Source: Methylobacter sp. KS41 | GTDB lineage: Bacteria > Pseudomonadota > Gammaproteobacteria > Methylococcales > Methylomonadaceae | Assembly: GCA_002862125.1 (NCBI GenBank) | Contig: PHSP01000003.1 | Coordinates: 806,001-870,000, forward strand | Direction of reading: 5' to 3' | Length of the DNA: 64,000 bases | Shown: piece after piece, positions 16,809 to 26,571 of the stretch | How the letters are laid out: each line of letters opens with the position of its first letter | How positions within the stretch are numbered: position 1 is the stretch's first letter | The notes under the pieces: model-generated | Database searches by the model: none | What the model saw: the letters and a program-made list of their open reading frames with translations, nothing else | Told to the model about the DNA's origin: nothing | Translations under genes and position numbers: made by a program

Positions 16809-19490
16809 TTATTGCCTTAAGTCTTTAACAACACGCACGACTTCATTGTCATCCGGAATTGTTTCCACGCTGAAGCCAAGTTTCTTAACCAGCGATAACA
16901 TAGGCTTGTTAACCACCAATACTTCTCCTTCAAAAAATAATATGCCTTTGGATTTGGCGGACTGTATCAACGCTTTCATGATCCGTGTGCCTATGCCCAA
17001 ACAATGGCTGTCATCAGCCACCACCAGAGCAAACTCCACCGAATTGCCGTCAGGGTTCATCAGGTAGCGGCCAACACCCAATTCACTAGGCATGTTTTCA
17101 TCCTCGGTTACCGCAACGAAGGCCATTTCACGATCGTAATCGATTTGGGTGAAGCGGACTATCATTTCCGGCGTTAATTCCTGCAGCGCCTGCATAAACC
17201 GGAAATATTTCGTGCGTTCGGACAAGCGATTGTGAAAATCCTTTTCCAGATCGGCGTCTTCGGGACGGATAGGGCGGATAGTGATATTTGCGCCGTTTGA
17301 TAATTGAAATTGCCGCGTTAACTCGTAAGGATAAGGATGTATCGCCATGTGGGAATACGGGGTCAGCTGATTGGACAGCTGTGCTTTAATGCGGGCATCC
17401 ACTGCGATTACGCCGTGTTCATCGACGATCAACGGATTAATATCCAGCTCCAGAATTTCCGGCAGTTCACTGACCATGCTTGATATATTCAGCAGTGCTT
17501 CAATCAGGGCCTTTTTATTCGCCGGAGGTAATTGACGAAATGCTTCCAGATATCTGGCCGCCTTGGTTTTGGCAATCATTTGCTCAACCATATAGGCGTT
17601 AAGAGGAGGCAGGGCGATGGCATTATCCTTTAATATTTCGACCATAGTGCCGCCCAGGCCAAAGCTGATGGCAGGACCAAACACGGGATCCCTGACTACG
17701 CCTATCATAAGCTCCCGGCCGTTGGGAGAATGGAACATGGGTTCAACAGTCATGCCTACTTGAGTTATCTCCGGATGATTGCGCTTGATGGCGGCTTCCA
17801 TTTCCACATAGTCACGGGAGACATCATGAACGCTGTTAATGTTAAGCCTGACGCCGCCTATATCGGACTTATGGCTGAATTCAGACATATTGACCTTCAA
17901 AACAACAGGAAATCCCAGTGTTTCAGCGGCAATCATGGCATCTTTTACATTACACGCCCGGATGGTTTGCGTGACCGGGATATGGAAGGCGGCGAGTATG
18001 GCTTTTGATTCCTGAGCAGTCAAAACCTGGCGTCCTTCTGAAAGTACGCGCTCAATGATTAAACGGGAACCTTCTACATCGGGCTTTGCAAGTTCATTAC
18101 TAGGCGAAGGGATTTGTTTCAGCAGTATCTGATTCTGGGCATAATTAGCCAAAAAGGAAAATGCATCGACAGCGGTTTCAGGAGTGCTAAAGTGGGCGAC
18201 TTTGCTGTTCGCAAAAAGATTCCGGCCTTCCTGAACTCTTGCGCCGCCCGTCCATGAGGCTAAAACCGGCTTTTTGCTGGCTTTGGCGCCCTCGATAATG
18301 CATTCAGCCACCTGTGTTGGATTGGTCATTGCCTGAGGCGTCAAAATGACCAGCACGCCGTCGGCGTTTTTATCTTTAAGGCAAATTTCCAGCGCTTTCT
18401 GGTAGCGTTCAGAGGTTGCGTCACCCAGAATATCAACAGGATTGGCATGAGACCACTGTGCGGGCAAAACCGCATTTAACGCTTCAATGCTGGCCGGACT
18501 CAGCTCAGCCATAATTATGCCGACGTCTTCAGCCCGGTCAGTACACATGACGCCAGGGCCGCCGGCATTGGTGATGATGGCCAGATGATCTTTTTTGACC
18601 ACATAATTATTAGCTAAAACCCGTGCCGCGGAAAACAATTCGGTGATGCTGTAAACTCTGACGACGCCGGCTCGCGCAATGGCCGCATCAAAAACATTGT
18701 CGCCGCCCACCATGGCTCCGGTATGCGACATGGCGGCTTTGCAACCCGCTTCATGACGGCCTGATTTAATCAGGATAACCGGTTTTAAACGGGCGGCTGC
18801 TTTAAGTCCGCTCAAAAAGCGGCGGGCGTCGCGTATGCCCTCCACATACATCAGGATGCCGGTGGTTTTACTGTCGGTCGCGAGGTAATCCAGCACTTCG
18901 CCAAAATCAATATCGGCTGCGCCGCCCATCGATACCACCGTGGAAAAGCCGATGTCCTGCACTTTAGCCCAGTCCAGGATTGCCGTGCAAACCGCGCCAG
19001 ATTGAGATAACAGCGCCAGACTGCCGTCTTTAACGGCGCCGTCGCCGAATGTCGCATTAAGGTGTCCACTGGGACGGATAACGCCCAGGCAGTTCGGACC
19101 TATAATCCGGATACTGTAACGGTGAGCAATATCCAGGACCTCCTGCTGCAGGCGCTTGCCTTCCGGACCCAATTCACCAAAGCCTGCGGTAATTATAATG
19201 ACCGAGGTAACGCCCATCTCGCCGCATTGCCTGAGAATGCCGGGAACGCTGGGCGCGGGCGTGGCGATAACCACCAGATCCAGATCCTCAGGAACGGAAT
19301 TCAGGTCAGGATAGGCTTTTAAACCTAATAATTGCTCGCGTTTGTTGTTGACTGGATAAAGTCCTCCCCTAAAGCCGGCTTCCTGCATGTTAAGCAGCAG
19401 CCGGTAACCAACGCTGTTTTCGCGTTCTGAGGCGCCGACAATGGCAACTGATTTAGGGGTGAAAAAACGATTTAAATAATGAGGGCCCAT
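16809..19490 (-). CDS. ADP-forming acyl-CoA synthetase fused to GNAT acetyltransferase (Pat/YfiQ type)
   Basis: The protein has 893 residues. Domain order is a CoA-binding Rossmann domain (SVAIVGASERENSVGY), a succinyl-CoA-ligase-like domain with the histidine region ALLSQSGAVCTA, an ATP-grasp domain around 490-700 (VLKVNMSEFSHKSDIGGVRL), and a C-terminal GNAT domain around 735-893 (YLMNPDGNSVEFALVVADDSHCLGIGTRIM). This layout matches Pat/YfiQ protein lysine acetyltransferases, which acetylate acetyl-CoA synthetase and other enzymes. In those the synthetase half is often inactive, and I could not verify the catalytic histidine here. It converges with tonB and is monocistronic. Confidence 0.93.
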   Translation of the reverse strand: MGPHYLNRFFTPKSVAIVGASERENSVGYRLLLNMQEAGFRGGLYPVNNKREQLLGLKAYPDLNSVPEDLDLVVIATPAPSVPGILRQCGEMGVTSVIIITAGFGELGPEGKRLQQEVLDIAHRYSIRIIGPNCLGVIRPSGHLNATFGDGAVKDGSLALLSQSGAVCTAILDWAKVQDIGFSTVVSMGGAADIDFGEVLDYLATDSKTTGILMYVEGIRDARRFLSGLKAAARLKPVILIKSGRHEAGCKAAMSHTGAMVGGDNVFDAAIARAGVVRVYSITELFSAARVLANNYVVKKDHLAIITNAGGPGVMCTDRAEDVGIIMAELSPASIEALNAVLPAQWSHANPVDILGDATSERYQKALEICLKDKNADGVLVILTPQAMTNPTQVAECIIEGAKASKKPVLASWTGGARVQEGRNLFANSKVAHFSTPETAVDAFSFLANYAQNQILLKQIPSPSNELAKPDVEGSRLIIERVLSEGRQVLTAQESKAILAAFHIPVTQTIRACNVKDAMIAAETLGFPVVLKVNMSEFSHKSDIGGVRLNINSVHDVSRDYVEMEAAIKRNHPEITQVGMTVEPMFHSPNGRELMIGVVRDPVFGPAISFGLGGTMVEILKDNAIALPPLNAYMVEQMIAKTKAARYLEAFRQLPPANKKALIEALLNISSMVSELPEILELDINPLIVDEHGVIAVDARIKAQLSNQLTPYSHMAIHPYPYELTRQFQLSNGANITIRPIRPEDADLEKDFHNRLSERTKYFRFMQALQELTPEMIVRFTQIDYDREMAFVAVTEDENMPSELGVGRYLMNPDGNSVEFALVVADDSHCLGIGTRIMKALIQSAKSKGILFFEGEVLVVNKPMLSLVKKLGFSVETIPDDNEVVRVVKDLRQ

Positions 19491-19897
19491 CGGTGCTCCT
19501 TAGTAAGAAAAATGGTTAAAATAGTTTTGATAAGATATAGGGCGGCTCACAGTTTGAGCATTGACATTGGATTTTACGGCAAAGTGTTTATCACTTAATT
19601 ACAGATTGTAAGTAAAGGTAACTTAAGGGGTATGGGCATTTCCGTATGGCCCTATTGAAACGCCCGTATCTTCCATTAACGGTAAAATGAGCTTTCGTTT
19701 TCACTGGCAACATCACAAGAGCTATTCTGTAATTCAATGCTTATTGATAAATGCGTTCATTATGTAGAAGATTAACGGTAATGGAAAGTGAAAAATGACC
19801 CGGTTTTTCAGGAGCCGTGTGCAGTCAGGGTAAAGGATTGTTAAAAATCACCTGCTTCAGAAGCTTCGTAAATACTACGGCAATACTCAGATTCGGT
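19491..19897. other. Intergenic region upstream of the synthetase/GNAT gene
   Basis: These 407 AT-rich bases separate the synthetase/GNAT start from the end of the broken symporter gene. A minus-strand promoter is expected here, but no confident hexamer pair is visible. No gene is seen. Confidence 0.4.
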
Positions 19898-21148
19898 CTA
19901 AACTTCTGCAATGTTCTCCGGATTGAGCATGTCATGCAGTTTTTTTTCATCCAGTTCATTTTCCCATTTGGCGGCAACCACGGTGGCAACGCCGTTGCCA
20001 ATAATATTGGTCAGCGCGCGTGCTTCGGACATGAAACGGTCAATGCCGAGTATAAGCGCAAGTCCGGCAACCGGAATGGTTGGAATGGCTGACAGGGTTG
20101 CAGCTAGCGTAATAAATCCGCTGCCCGTCACTCCCGCTGCGCCTTTTGAAGTGAGCAGAAGCACGCCGAGCATAGTCAGTTCCTGCGTCATGGCCAGCTC
20201 CGTGTTGGTGGCCTGAGCAACAAAGATGGAGGCCATCGCGAGGTAAATTGATGTGCCGTCAAGATTGAATGAATAGCCGGTTGGAATGACTAGGCCGACC
20301 ACTGGTTTTGAACAGCCCGGTTTTTCCAGTTTGGTCATCATGCGCGGAAGCACCGATTTCGAAGACGACGTGCCGAGCACGATTAAAAGTTCATCTTTTA
20401 TGTAAATAATAAATTTGACAATGCTAAAGCCGGTAAATCTGGCAATAAACCCAGGACTATAAAAATAAACAGCAGGCAGGGGTCAAATAAAAACTGCCCA
20501 TCAATTTTGCCAGCGGCGCAAGCGAGGCAATACCGTACTTGCCGATGGTAAACGCCATGGCGCCGAAGGCTCAAATGGGGGCCAGCTTCATAATCGTCTC
20601 GACTACGCCGAACAGCGCCTGGGAAAATTTATTGATGAACACAGAACCACTTCAGCGCCTGTTTCTTTCATTGCCGCCAGGGAAAAGCCGAACAGCAAGG
20701 AAAACAGCAAGACTTGCAATATATCGCCCTTGGCAAAGGCGTCAACGGCGCTTTGGGTTTTTGCCGCGCCGGTAAAAGCGCTCAGGCCTTGGGCATCCAG
20801 GGTGCTTGCGTCGACATTCATGCCTACGCCCGGTTGAATGACATGCGCCACAAGCAAGCCGATAAGCAATGCCAGCGTGCTTACAACTTCAAAATAGAGC
20901 AGGGCTTTAACGCCGACGCGTCCAGCTTTGTCCATATCCCGCATGCCTGCAATACCCGTCACCACCGTGCAGAAAATGATAGGCGTGATAATCATTTTGA
21001 TCAGTTTGATAAAGCCGTCACCGAGCGGCTTCATGCTTGCCCCCGTTTCAGGATAAAAATGACCGAGCACAATGCCGGCAGTGATGGCGGTCAATACCTG
21101 GACATAAAGGTGTTGATACAGTTTTTTGGGGGATAGGGTAATTTGCAT
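19898..21148 (-). pseudogene. dctA: Degraded C4-dicarboxylate/proton symporter DctA
   Basis: The reverse strand from ATG 21148 ([19 protein letters not shown]) reads as DctA-type symporter for about 165 residues, then shifts frame near 20640-20645. The homologous frame continues ([20 protein letters not shown]), hits TGA at 20573-20571 where GGA (Gly) is expected, and shifts again near 20480 and near 20442. It then runs cleanly to the stop at 19898 with [38 protein letters not shown] and [13 protein letters not shown]. Three frameshifts plus one stop make a functional product very unlikely. The surrounding genes are intact, which argues against poor sequence quality. An intact paralogue lies 50 bases upstream. 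Confidence 0.9.
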
Positions 21149-21198
21149 GGATAGACTTAAAAATTGTGTGATGGCTGAGCGGTTTTTGTTTTTGCCTT

Positions 21199-22464
21199 CT
21201 ATCGCAACGCCTTTTCCCACCGGCTGACCAAAGCCGCCGCAATGCTGTTACCAAACACATTGGTGGCGCTGCGTCCCATATCCAGAATCTGGTCAATACC
21301 CAGCAACAGCAGCAAACCGGCTTCGGGAATATGAAACATAGACAGGGTTGCGGCTATGATTATCAGCGAGGCTCTGGGCACGCCCGCCACGCCCTTGCTG
21401 GTGAACAGCAATATCAGCAGCATGATGAGCTGATCGGCGAGAGGCATGTCGATACCGTAAGCCTGGGCGATGAATAAAACGGCGAAGGTCATATACATCA
21501 TGCTGCCGTCGAGGTTAAAGGAATAACCCAAAGGCAGCACCAGTCCACAGACTTTTTCATCACAACCAAAACGCTCCAGTTGCTGTAATAACTTGGGGTA
21601 AGCGCTCTCGCTGCTGGCCGTGCCGAAAGCCAGCAGCATAGGTTCGCGGATGTGGCGCAGCAAAGAAAACGCTCTGCGGCCCAGGAACAGGAAGCCAATG
21701 CAGCCGAGCGCGCTGCAAAGCATCAATAGTCCAAAATAGAATTCCCCGATAAATTTGCCGTAAGACAGCAGTACGCCGATGCCCTGTTGCGCGATAACCG
21801 AGGCGATAGCGGCAAACACCGCGACCGGTGCATAATACATGACGTAGCCGGTGACTTTCAGCATGATGTGCGCCAGGGAATCGAGCAACTTGACCGTTGG
21901 CCGTGCCAGATCGCCGATCGAGGCGCACGCTATGCCAAAGAACATGGCAAACACCACAATCTGCAAAATTTCATTAGTGGACATCGCTTCGATGATGCTT
22001 TTCGGAAATATATGCGCGACGAAAATCCCCAAAGCCGGCTTGACTTGCGCTAGTCCTGTTTCTGATCCAATTGGGGGCAATTCGATATGCAGGGAACTCC
22101 CCGGCTCAAATACGTTGACCAGCAACATGCCCAGTAACAGGCTGAAAAGTGAAGCCGAGAAAAACCATAGCAGCGCCTTGATGCCGATGCGTCCGACGGT
22201 TTGAATGTCGCCCATTTTGGCCATGCCGGCCACCAGCGTGGAAAACACCAGCGGCGCGATGATCATTTTGACCAGGCGGAGAAAAATATCGGTTAATACG
22301 GTAAAAATCTCAATGATCTGACTCAGCGCGGGGTTTGGCTTGGTCATCCCGGAACCGCCCAGCGTCAGATTGAGCAGTTCGCCTACCGCAATGCCGAGAA
22401 CGAGAGCTAGAGCGACATACAGCGTCTGGCGATTGGCTTGCGGGTTCTGAGGATGGCTGGTCAT
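21199..22464 (-). CDS. Dicarboxylate/amino acid:cation symporter (DAACS family), intact
   Basis: The protein has 421 residues with multiple transmembrane segments of the GltP/DctA fold. The serine-rich re-entrant loop appears as [15 protein letters not shown] near residue 275, and [19 protein letters not shown] near 310 carries the NLDG substrate/cation motif. It probably imports glutamate, aspartate or C4-dicarboxylates with protons or sodium; the exact substrate is not readable. The gene immediately downstream is a degraded member of the same family, so this copy may carry the remaining activity. It is transcribed divergently from dnaB. Confidence 0.9.
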   Translation of the reverse strand: MTSHPQNPQANRQTLYVALALVLGIAVGELLNLTLGGSGMTKPNPALSQIIEIFTVLTDIFLRLVKMIIAPLVFSTLVAGMAKMGDIQTVGRIGIKALLWFFSASLFSLLLGMLLVNVFEPGSSLHIELPPIGSETGLAQVKPALGIFVAHIFPKSIIEAMSTNEILQIVVFAMFFGIACASIGDLARPTVKLLDSLAHIMLKVTGYVMYYAPVAVFAAIASVIAQQGIGVLLSYGKFIGEFYFGLLMLCSALGCIGFLFLGRRAFSLLRHIREPMLLAFGTASSESAYPKLLQQLERFGCDEKVCGLVLPLGYSFNLDGSMMYMTFAVLFIAQAYGIDMPLADQLIMLLILLFTSKGVAGVPRASLIIIAATLSMFHIPEAGLLLLLGIDQILDMGRSATNVFGNSIAAALVSRWEKALR

Positions 22465-22521
22465 TAGTTAAGATCCTTCAATTATTGGGTGATATTGTTT
22501 GTATCGAAGCTTCATGCATAT

Positions 22522-22537
22522 ATAGTGTGCAATATAC
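22522..22537. repeat. 16-bp motif ATAGTGTGCAATATAC, copy 1
   Basis: This motif lies between the divergent symporter and dnaB genes. A second copy with one mismatch (G for A at position 10) is at 25265-25280. Copy 1 sits inside a larger palindromic context, flanked by CGAAGCTT on both sides (22505-22512 and 22537-22544). It may be a protein-binding site; the factor is unknown. Confidence 0.4.
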
Positions 22538-22716
22538 GAAGCTTTTATCCTAACGCTATATGCCAGATGTTCTATAACTGCAGGGCGCTCAGTGCATGCC
22601 TTAGCTTCCAAGGCATGCAGGACGCCCAGCAGCGGCTGCGCTTATCCATTGAGCAGTGCGGCCGATGACTGCTTACCCTCATCGTGTTACCATTGGTCTT
22701 TTTTTCACACATAACC

Positions 22717-24114
22717 ATGCCTGAAAATTATTCCATCGAACGTGATTATTCACTTGATGCCATGAAAGTCCCGCCCAATTCCATACAAGCCGAGCAATCG
22801 GTTTTAGGCGGTTTGCTGCTGGATAATCAAACCTGGGATTCAATCGCCGACAAGGTTGTTGAAACAGATTTTTATCGCCGGAGCCACCAGCTTATTTTTA
22901 GGAAGATTGAAGAGCTCGCGGAAAAACAGATTCCTTTTGATGTTATCACGCTGTCGGATGCGTTAAAAGCCGTAGGCGAGCTGGAAAATATCGGCGGCTT
23001 GTCTTATTTGATCATGCTGGCGAAAGATACGCCAAGCGCCGCAAATATTGCAGCTTATGCCAATATTGTCAGGGATCGCTCGGTGCTGCGGCAGCTGATT
23101 CACATCGGAACTGAAATATCGGATTCCGCCTTTAATACCGAAGGCCGTGACACTGCTGACCTGCTCGAGAATGCGGAGCGGCAGGTTTTCCAGATAGCGG
23201 AACAGCGGCAAAAAGGGCAGGGCGCTGGTTTTATAGCCATTAAATCGTTGCTGGCTAAAGCCGTTGATAAAATTGAAACGCTGTTTGAACAGGAAAGCGC
23301 TATTACCGGCGCCGGTACCGGATTTACCGATTTTGATGAATTAACTTCCGGTTTGCAACCTGCCGATTTGATTATTGTGGCGGGCAGGCCGTCGATGGGT
23401 AAAACCACTATCGCCATGAACATGGCTGAAAATATTGCCTTGAAATATGATAAACCGGTCGCGGTATTCAGTATGGAAATGCCGGGCGACGCGCTGGCCA
23501 TGCGCATGATGTCTTCATTGGGCCGCATAGATCAGCATAAAGTCAGAACCGGCAAGCTGGAAGATGATGACTGGCCGCGTCTGACTTCGGCCATTAATCT
23601 ACTGGCGGGCACGCAATTATTTATTGATGATTCGCCCGCCCTGACGCCGACCGAAGTCCGCGCCAGAGCCAGACGGCTGGCGCGCGAGCATGGCCAGCTG
23701 GGCCTGATCGTCGTGGATTATCTCCAGCTTATGCAATCGCCGTCCAGCGGTGAAAACCGGGTGCAGCAAATTTCCGATATTTCCAGGGGCTTAAAAGCAT
23801 TGGCCAAGGAATTGAACGTGCCGGTTGTAGCGTTATCGCAGCTTAACCGTAATCTTGAGCAACGGCCCAATAAACGCCCGGTGATGTCCGACTTGCGCGA
23901 TTCGGGCGCGATTGAGCAGGATGCCGATTTGATCGTGTTTGTTTATCGCGACGAAGTCTATAACGAAGACAGTCCGGACAAAGGCATTGCCGAAATTATT
24001 ATCGGCAAGCAACGAAATGGCCCGCTGGGAACCGTCAGGCTCACTTTTCTGGGGCAATATACGCGGTTTGAAAATTTCGCCGGAAATTCCTATAACTCGG
24101 GAGACTATGAATGA
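22717..24114 (+). CDS. dnaB: Replicative DNA helicase DnaB
   Basis: The protein has 465 residues from ATG 22717. DnaB is the hexameric 5'-3' fork helicase. The N-terminal primase-interacting domain opens with PPNSIQAEQSVLGGLLLDN. The RecA-like domain has Walker A AGRPSMGKTTIAMN near residue 215, Walker B LIVVDYLQLM near 330, LSQLNRNLEQRPNKRP and SDLRDSGAIEQDADLI. An upstream in-frame start at 22684 would add 11 non-conserved residues. The stop overlaps the start of alr by four bases, a translationally coupled pair common in gammaproteobacteria. Confidence 0.97.
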   Translation: MPENYSIERDYSLDAMKVPPNSIQAEQSVLGGLLLDNQTWDSIADKVVETDFYRRSHQLIFRKIEELAEKQIPFDVITLSDALKAVGELENIGGLSYLIMLAKDTPSAANIAAYANIVRDRSVLRQLIHIGTEISDSAFNTEGRDTADLLENAERQVFQIAEQRQKGQGAGFIAIKSLLAKAVDKIETLFEQESAITGAGTGFTDFDELTSGLQPADLIIVAGRPSMGKTTIAMNMAENIALKYDKPVAVFSMEMPGDALAMRMMSSLGRIDQHKVRTGKLEDDDWPRLTSAINLLAGTQLFIDDSPALTPTEVRARARRLAREHGQLGLIVVDYLQLMQSPSSGENRVQQISDISRGLKALAKELNVPVVALSQLNRNLEQRPNKRPVMSDLRDSGAIEQDADLIVFVYRDEVYNEDSPDKGIAEIIIGKQRNGPLGTVRLTFLGQYTRFENFAGNSYNSGDYE

Positions 24115-25214
24115 TACCGGCTGCCTACGCGCTAATTAATGTCGATTCCGCGCAGCATAATCTGCAAATGGTCCGGCGTTTCGCGCCGGATGCAAAGATC
24201 ATGGCGGTTATCAAGGCTAATGGTTATGGGCATGGTTTGCTGCGCATTGCCGATGCCTTGCTGAATGCCGATGCCTTTGCCGTGGCGCGGGTTGATGAAG
24301 GCGTTCGTTTACGCAAGGCGGGGATAAAAAACAGGATTGCTGTTTTGGAAGGTTTTACCTGCGGCGAAGAATTGGACGAATTGGTGGCTTATTGCCTGGA
24401 CGCAGTGGTGCATTCATTTGCCCAACTGGAAATTCTTGAAAGCAGAGAAGGGCAAGATGCTTGCGCTATCTGGTTAAAGCTTGATACCGGTATGAACCGG
24501 CTGGGCTTTAAACCCAAGGAATTTAACGCGGCCATTCAACGGTTAAGCCAGTGCTCCATCATCAGGAAGCCGATCAGCCTGATGACGCATTTAGCCAATG
24601 CGGATGATAAACAGGATGCCGCCACCCTTAAGCAAATCAGCTTGTTTAATGATACTCTTGCTGGGCTTGCTCCGGGCCTTTCGCCTAAAAATGAACGCAG
24701 CATTGCCAATTCAGCAGGCATTTTAGCCTGGAGAGAAGCCTTAACCGATTGGGTGCGTCCAGGCGTTATGTTGTATGGCATTTCACCGTTTCCGGATAGC
24801 GCGGGCGAGCAGTTGGGATTAAAGCCGATTATGAGCCTGCATTCACGCTTGATTGCAGTAAAGTCCATAGCAAAAGGCGATAAAGTTGGTTATTCAGGGG
24901 CGTGGGTGTGCGAAAAGCCGACGACTTTGGGCGTTGTGGCGATAGGTTATGGCGATGGTTATCCACGCTATGCCAAAGCCGGAACGCCGGTGCTGGTTAA
25001 TGGGCGGCGCGCGCCTCTGATTGGCAGGGTGTCAATGGACATGATCACCGTTGATCTGGAAACGCAGCCTCATGCCAAACCCGGCGATCCAGTGACTTTG
25101 TGGGGCGATGGCCTGACCGTTGAAGAAATCGCCCTCTGCGCGGATACAATTCCTTACACCCTGGTGTGCGGCGTTACCCAGCGGGTGCAGATCGTCGAGA
25201 AATCAGCGTTGTAA
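24111..25214 (+). CDS. alr: Alanine racemase
   Basis: The protein has 367 residues. This PLP enzyme makes D-alanine for peptidoglycan. The PLP lysine is K35 in MAVIKANGYGHG, and the second catalytic base lies in the KVGYSGAW region. GRVSMDMITVDL is the conserved C-terminal domain motif, and the length is standard. The ATG overlaps the dnaB stop (ATGA), showing translational coupling. Confidence 0.97.
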   Translation: MIPAAYALINVDSAQHNLQMVRRFAPDAKIMAVIKANGYGHGLLRIADALLNADAFAVARVDEGVRLRKAGIKNRIAVLEGFTCGEELDELVAYCLDAVVHSFAQLEILESREGQDACAIWLKLDTGMNRLGFKPKEFNAAIQRLSQCSIIRKPISLMTHLANADDKQDAATLKQISLFNDTLAGLAPGLSPKNERSIANSAGILAWREALTDWVRPGVMLYGISPFPDSAGEQLGLKPIMSLHSRLIAVKSIAKGDKVGYSGAWVCEKPTTLGVVAIGYGDGYPRYAKAGTPVLVNGRRAPLIGRVSMDMITVDLETQPHAKPGDPVTLWGDGLTVEEIALCADTIPYTLVCGVTQRVQIVEKSAL

Positions 25215-25264
25215 AGGCGCGGTTGGATTGAAAAACCGGCATTCGAGATTGTTGTTTTAACCGC

Positions 25265-25280
25265 ATAGTGTGCGATATAC
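25265..25280. repeat. 16-bp motif ATAGTGTGCGATATAC, copy 2, inside a hairpin
   Basis: This near-identical copy of the motif at 22522-22537 lies 50 bases after alr. Here it forms part of a symmetric inverted repeat GCATAGT...ACTATGC (25263-25285) with a 9-base spacer. No U-run follows, so it is not an obvious terminator. The two copies bracket the dnaB-alr pair. Confidence 0.4.
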
Positions 25281-25421
25281 TATGCAGCAACATAACTACC
25301 TGATTTTACGGGTGACAACAAGTTGCCGGAGCAATTTTGATCGATTTTTCAAAAATAATGCAAATGTGCCAAAAATCCGGGCAATATCAATTTATCAAGC
25401 AGATTTGCATGATATTCAATA

Positions 25422-25428
25422 GTTAGGC
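25422..25428 (+). repeat. GTTAGGC, possible attC/attI-type core upstream of murI
   Basis: The heptamer fits the integron R' core pattern GTTRRRY and sits 15 bases before the murI start, the usual spacing at the front of a gene cassette. I cannot find a paired R'' box (RYYYAAC) upstream. An 8-base inverted repeat ATGCAAAT/ATTTGCAT does lie between about 25358 and 25412. Taken alone this is weak evidence. Confidence 0.25.
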
Positions 25429-25443
25429 CTCCGAATCAACGCC

Positions 25444-26289
25444 GTGGTTAAACCATCCGCTTCTCTTCAAACGGTCGGAGTATTTGATTCCGGGGTAGGC
25501 GGATTATCCGTGTTAAAAGCGCTTCGCCGGGAGTGTCCGTCAATCAACTTTATATATATTGCGGATTCTGGCAATGCGCCGTATGGAAGCCGTCCCCCGG
25601 AATTCATCGAAAAACGCATCATCGAAATAGCAGACTATTTAGTTGGCGCGGGAGCGCAAATAATTGTCGTTGCCTGCAATACCGCCACCACCGTAGCCAT
25701 CGAAAAGCTTCGAGCGCGAATAGCCATCCCGGTCGTCGCCGTGGAGCCCGCGATTAAGCCTGCGGTCGCCCGCACGAAGACCGGAGTTGTCGGGGTCCTG
25801 GCAACCGAAAGAACGATAGAAAGTGCGGGAATAGCCAAACTCTGCCGGGAGTTCGGCCAAGGAGTCGCTCTGCTTTTACAGCCCTGCCCGGGCTTAGTGG
25901 AGCGTGTCGAACGCGGAGAGTTGGCAACGGACTCCACCCGGGAACATCTCTGCAAGCTTATCCAGCCGCTGTTGGCTCAGGGAGCCGACACGCTTGTGCT
26001 CGGATGTACGCACTATGTATTTTTGGAGCCTGAGATCCGGAGAATTACAGGACCAGAGATCAATATCATTGAGTCATCGGAGGCCGTGGCCCGTCAAACT
26101 ATGCGGCGGCTTGGCGACTGTGAAGCCGTTGACCTGGACCTGAAGCCGGGCGATGAGACGTTTCTGACAACAAGTTTGCCGGAAGTGGCTCAGCCAATAT
26201 TTTCGCTATTGTGGGGTGGGTCTGTTGAGGTGCGTAAGCTTGAAAATAGAAGCGCCTGCGCGTCTAACCTTGCCTGCATTCGAGCGTGA
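25444..26289 (+). CDS. murI: Glutamate racemase
   Basis: The protein has 281 residues with a GTG start at 25444. MurI interconverts L- and D-glutamate for peptidoglycan, without a cofactor. The family motifs are present: GVFDSGVGGLSVL at the N-terminus, VVACNTATT with the first catalytic cysteine, and LVLGCTHYVFLEP with the second cysteine. The last ten codons run into an attC-like palindrome (26262-26327), as often happens for cassette genes. It follows alr, which would be a natural functional neighbour, but the flanking repeats suggest it could instead be a captured cassette and a second genomic copy. Confidence 0.93.
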   Translation: MVKPSASLQTVGVFDSGVGGLSVLKALRRECPSINFIYIADSGNAPYGSRPPEFIEKRIIEIADYLVGAGAQIIVVACNTATTVAIEKLRARIAIPVVAVEPAIKPAVARTKTGVVGVLATERTIESAGIAKLCREFGQGVALLLQPCPGLVERVERGELATDSTREHLCKLIQPLLAQGADTLVLGCTHYVFLEPEIRRITGPEINIIESSEAVARQTMRRLGDCEAVDLDLKPGDETFLTTSLPEVAQPIFSLLWGGSVEVRKLENRSACASNLACIRA

Positions 26290-26327
26290 CAGGCCAGAAG
26301 CAGCCGTCCTTAAATTTAACGTTATGT
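26262..26327 (+). repeat. attC-like site at the murI 3' end
   Basis: A left core GTCTAAC (26262-26268) fits RYYYAAC. TGCATTCGAGCG follows, then a spacer, then TTAAATTTAAC before a right core-like GTTATGT (26321-26327). The right core deviates from GTTRRRY at one base. Overall layout and the TTCGAGCG/TTAA internal boxes resemble integron recombination sites. The murI stop codon lies inside it. Confidence 0.4.
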
Positions 26328-26470
26328 CTAATTGCCGATGTTGCAATAGATTAGAAGAGAGAACCGCAGAGCTAAGAACGCAAAATGCTCAGGAGAATGT
26401 TCCGGCGCACCCGACATGGAGGAAAAGTATGAAAAATGGTTTTACTTGGTTGGCTGTAGGCCGCTGTTGA
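26324..26470 (+). CDS. Small 48-codon ORF, possible cassette gene
   Basis: The frame starts at ATG 26324, which overlaps the right core of the preceding attC-like site, and ends at TGA 26468-26470 just before the next attC-like site. The product is Cys-rich at the start (MSNCRCCNRLEE) with a charged middle; no family is recognised. It is listed only because it fills the space between two candidate recombination sites, as small hypothetical genes do in cassette arrays. Coding potential is unproven. Confidence 0.25.
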   Translation: MSNCRCCNRLEERTAELRTQNAQENVPAHPTWRKSMKNGFTWLAVGRC

Positions 26471-26471
26471 C

Positions 26472-26539
26472 GCCAAGCCCGTCATGCGAGCGGACCGGGC
26501 GCGAAAAACCGCGAAAGAACGCTTATTCAAACATTGGGC
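26472..26539 (+). repeat. attC-like site upstream of the GFA gene
   Basis: GCCAAGC (26472-26478, degenerate RYYYAAC) is followed by GTCATGCGAGCGGACC and GGGCGCGAAAAACCGCG. The site ends with CGCTTATTCAAAC and ATTGGGC (26533-26539, one base off GTTRRRY). The order and sequence of these boxes are very like environmental integron attC sites. The next gene starts 32 bases later. Confidence 0.45.
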
Positions 26540-26571
26540 TGACAAGCCCGCTCTACAGCGAGGAAACGAAT

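Noticed and set aside
20571-20573. In-frame TGA in dctA as a selenocysteine codon
   Set aside because: A glycine is expected there, and three further frameshifts break the gene, so it is simple decay.
26216-26470. Longer 84-codon frame starting inside murI
   Set aside because: It overlaps murI in another frame; only the part from ATG 26324 is retained as a low-confidence cassette ORF.
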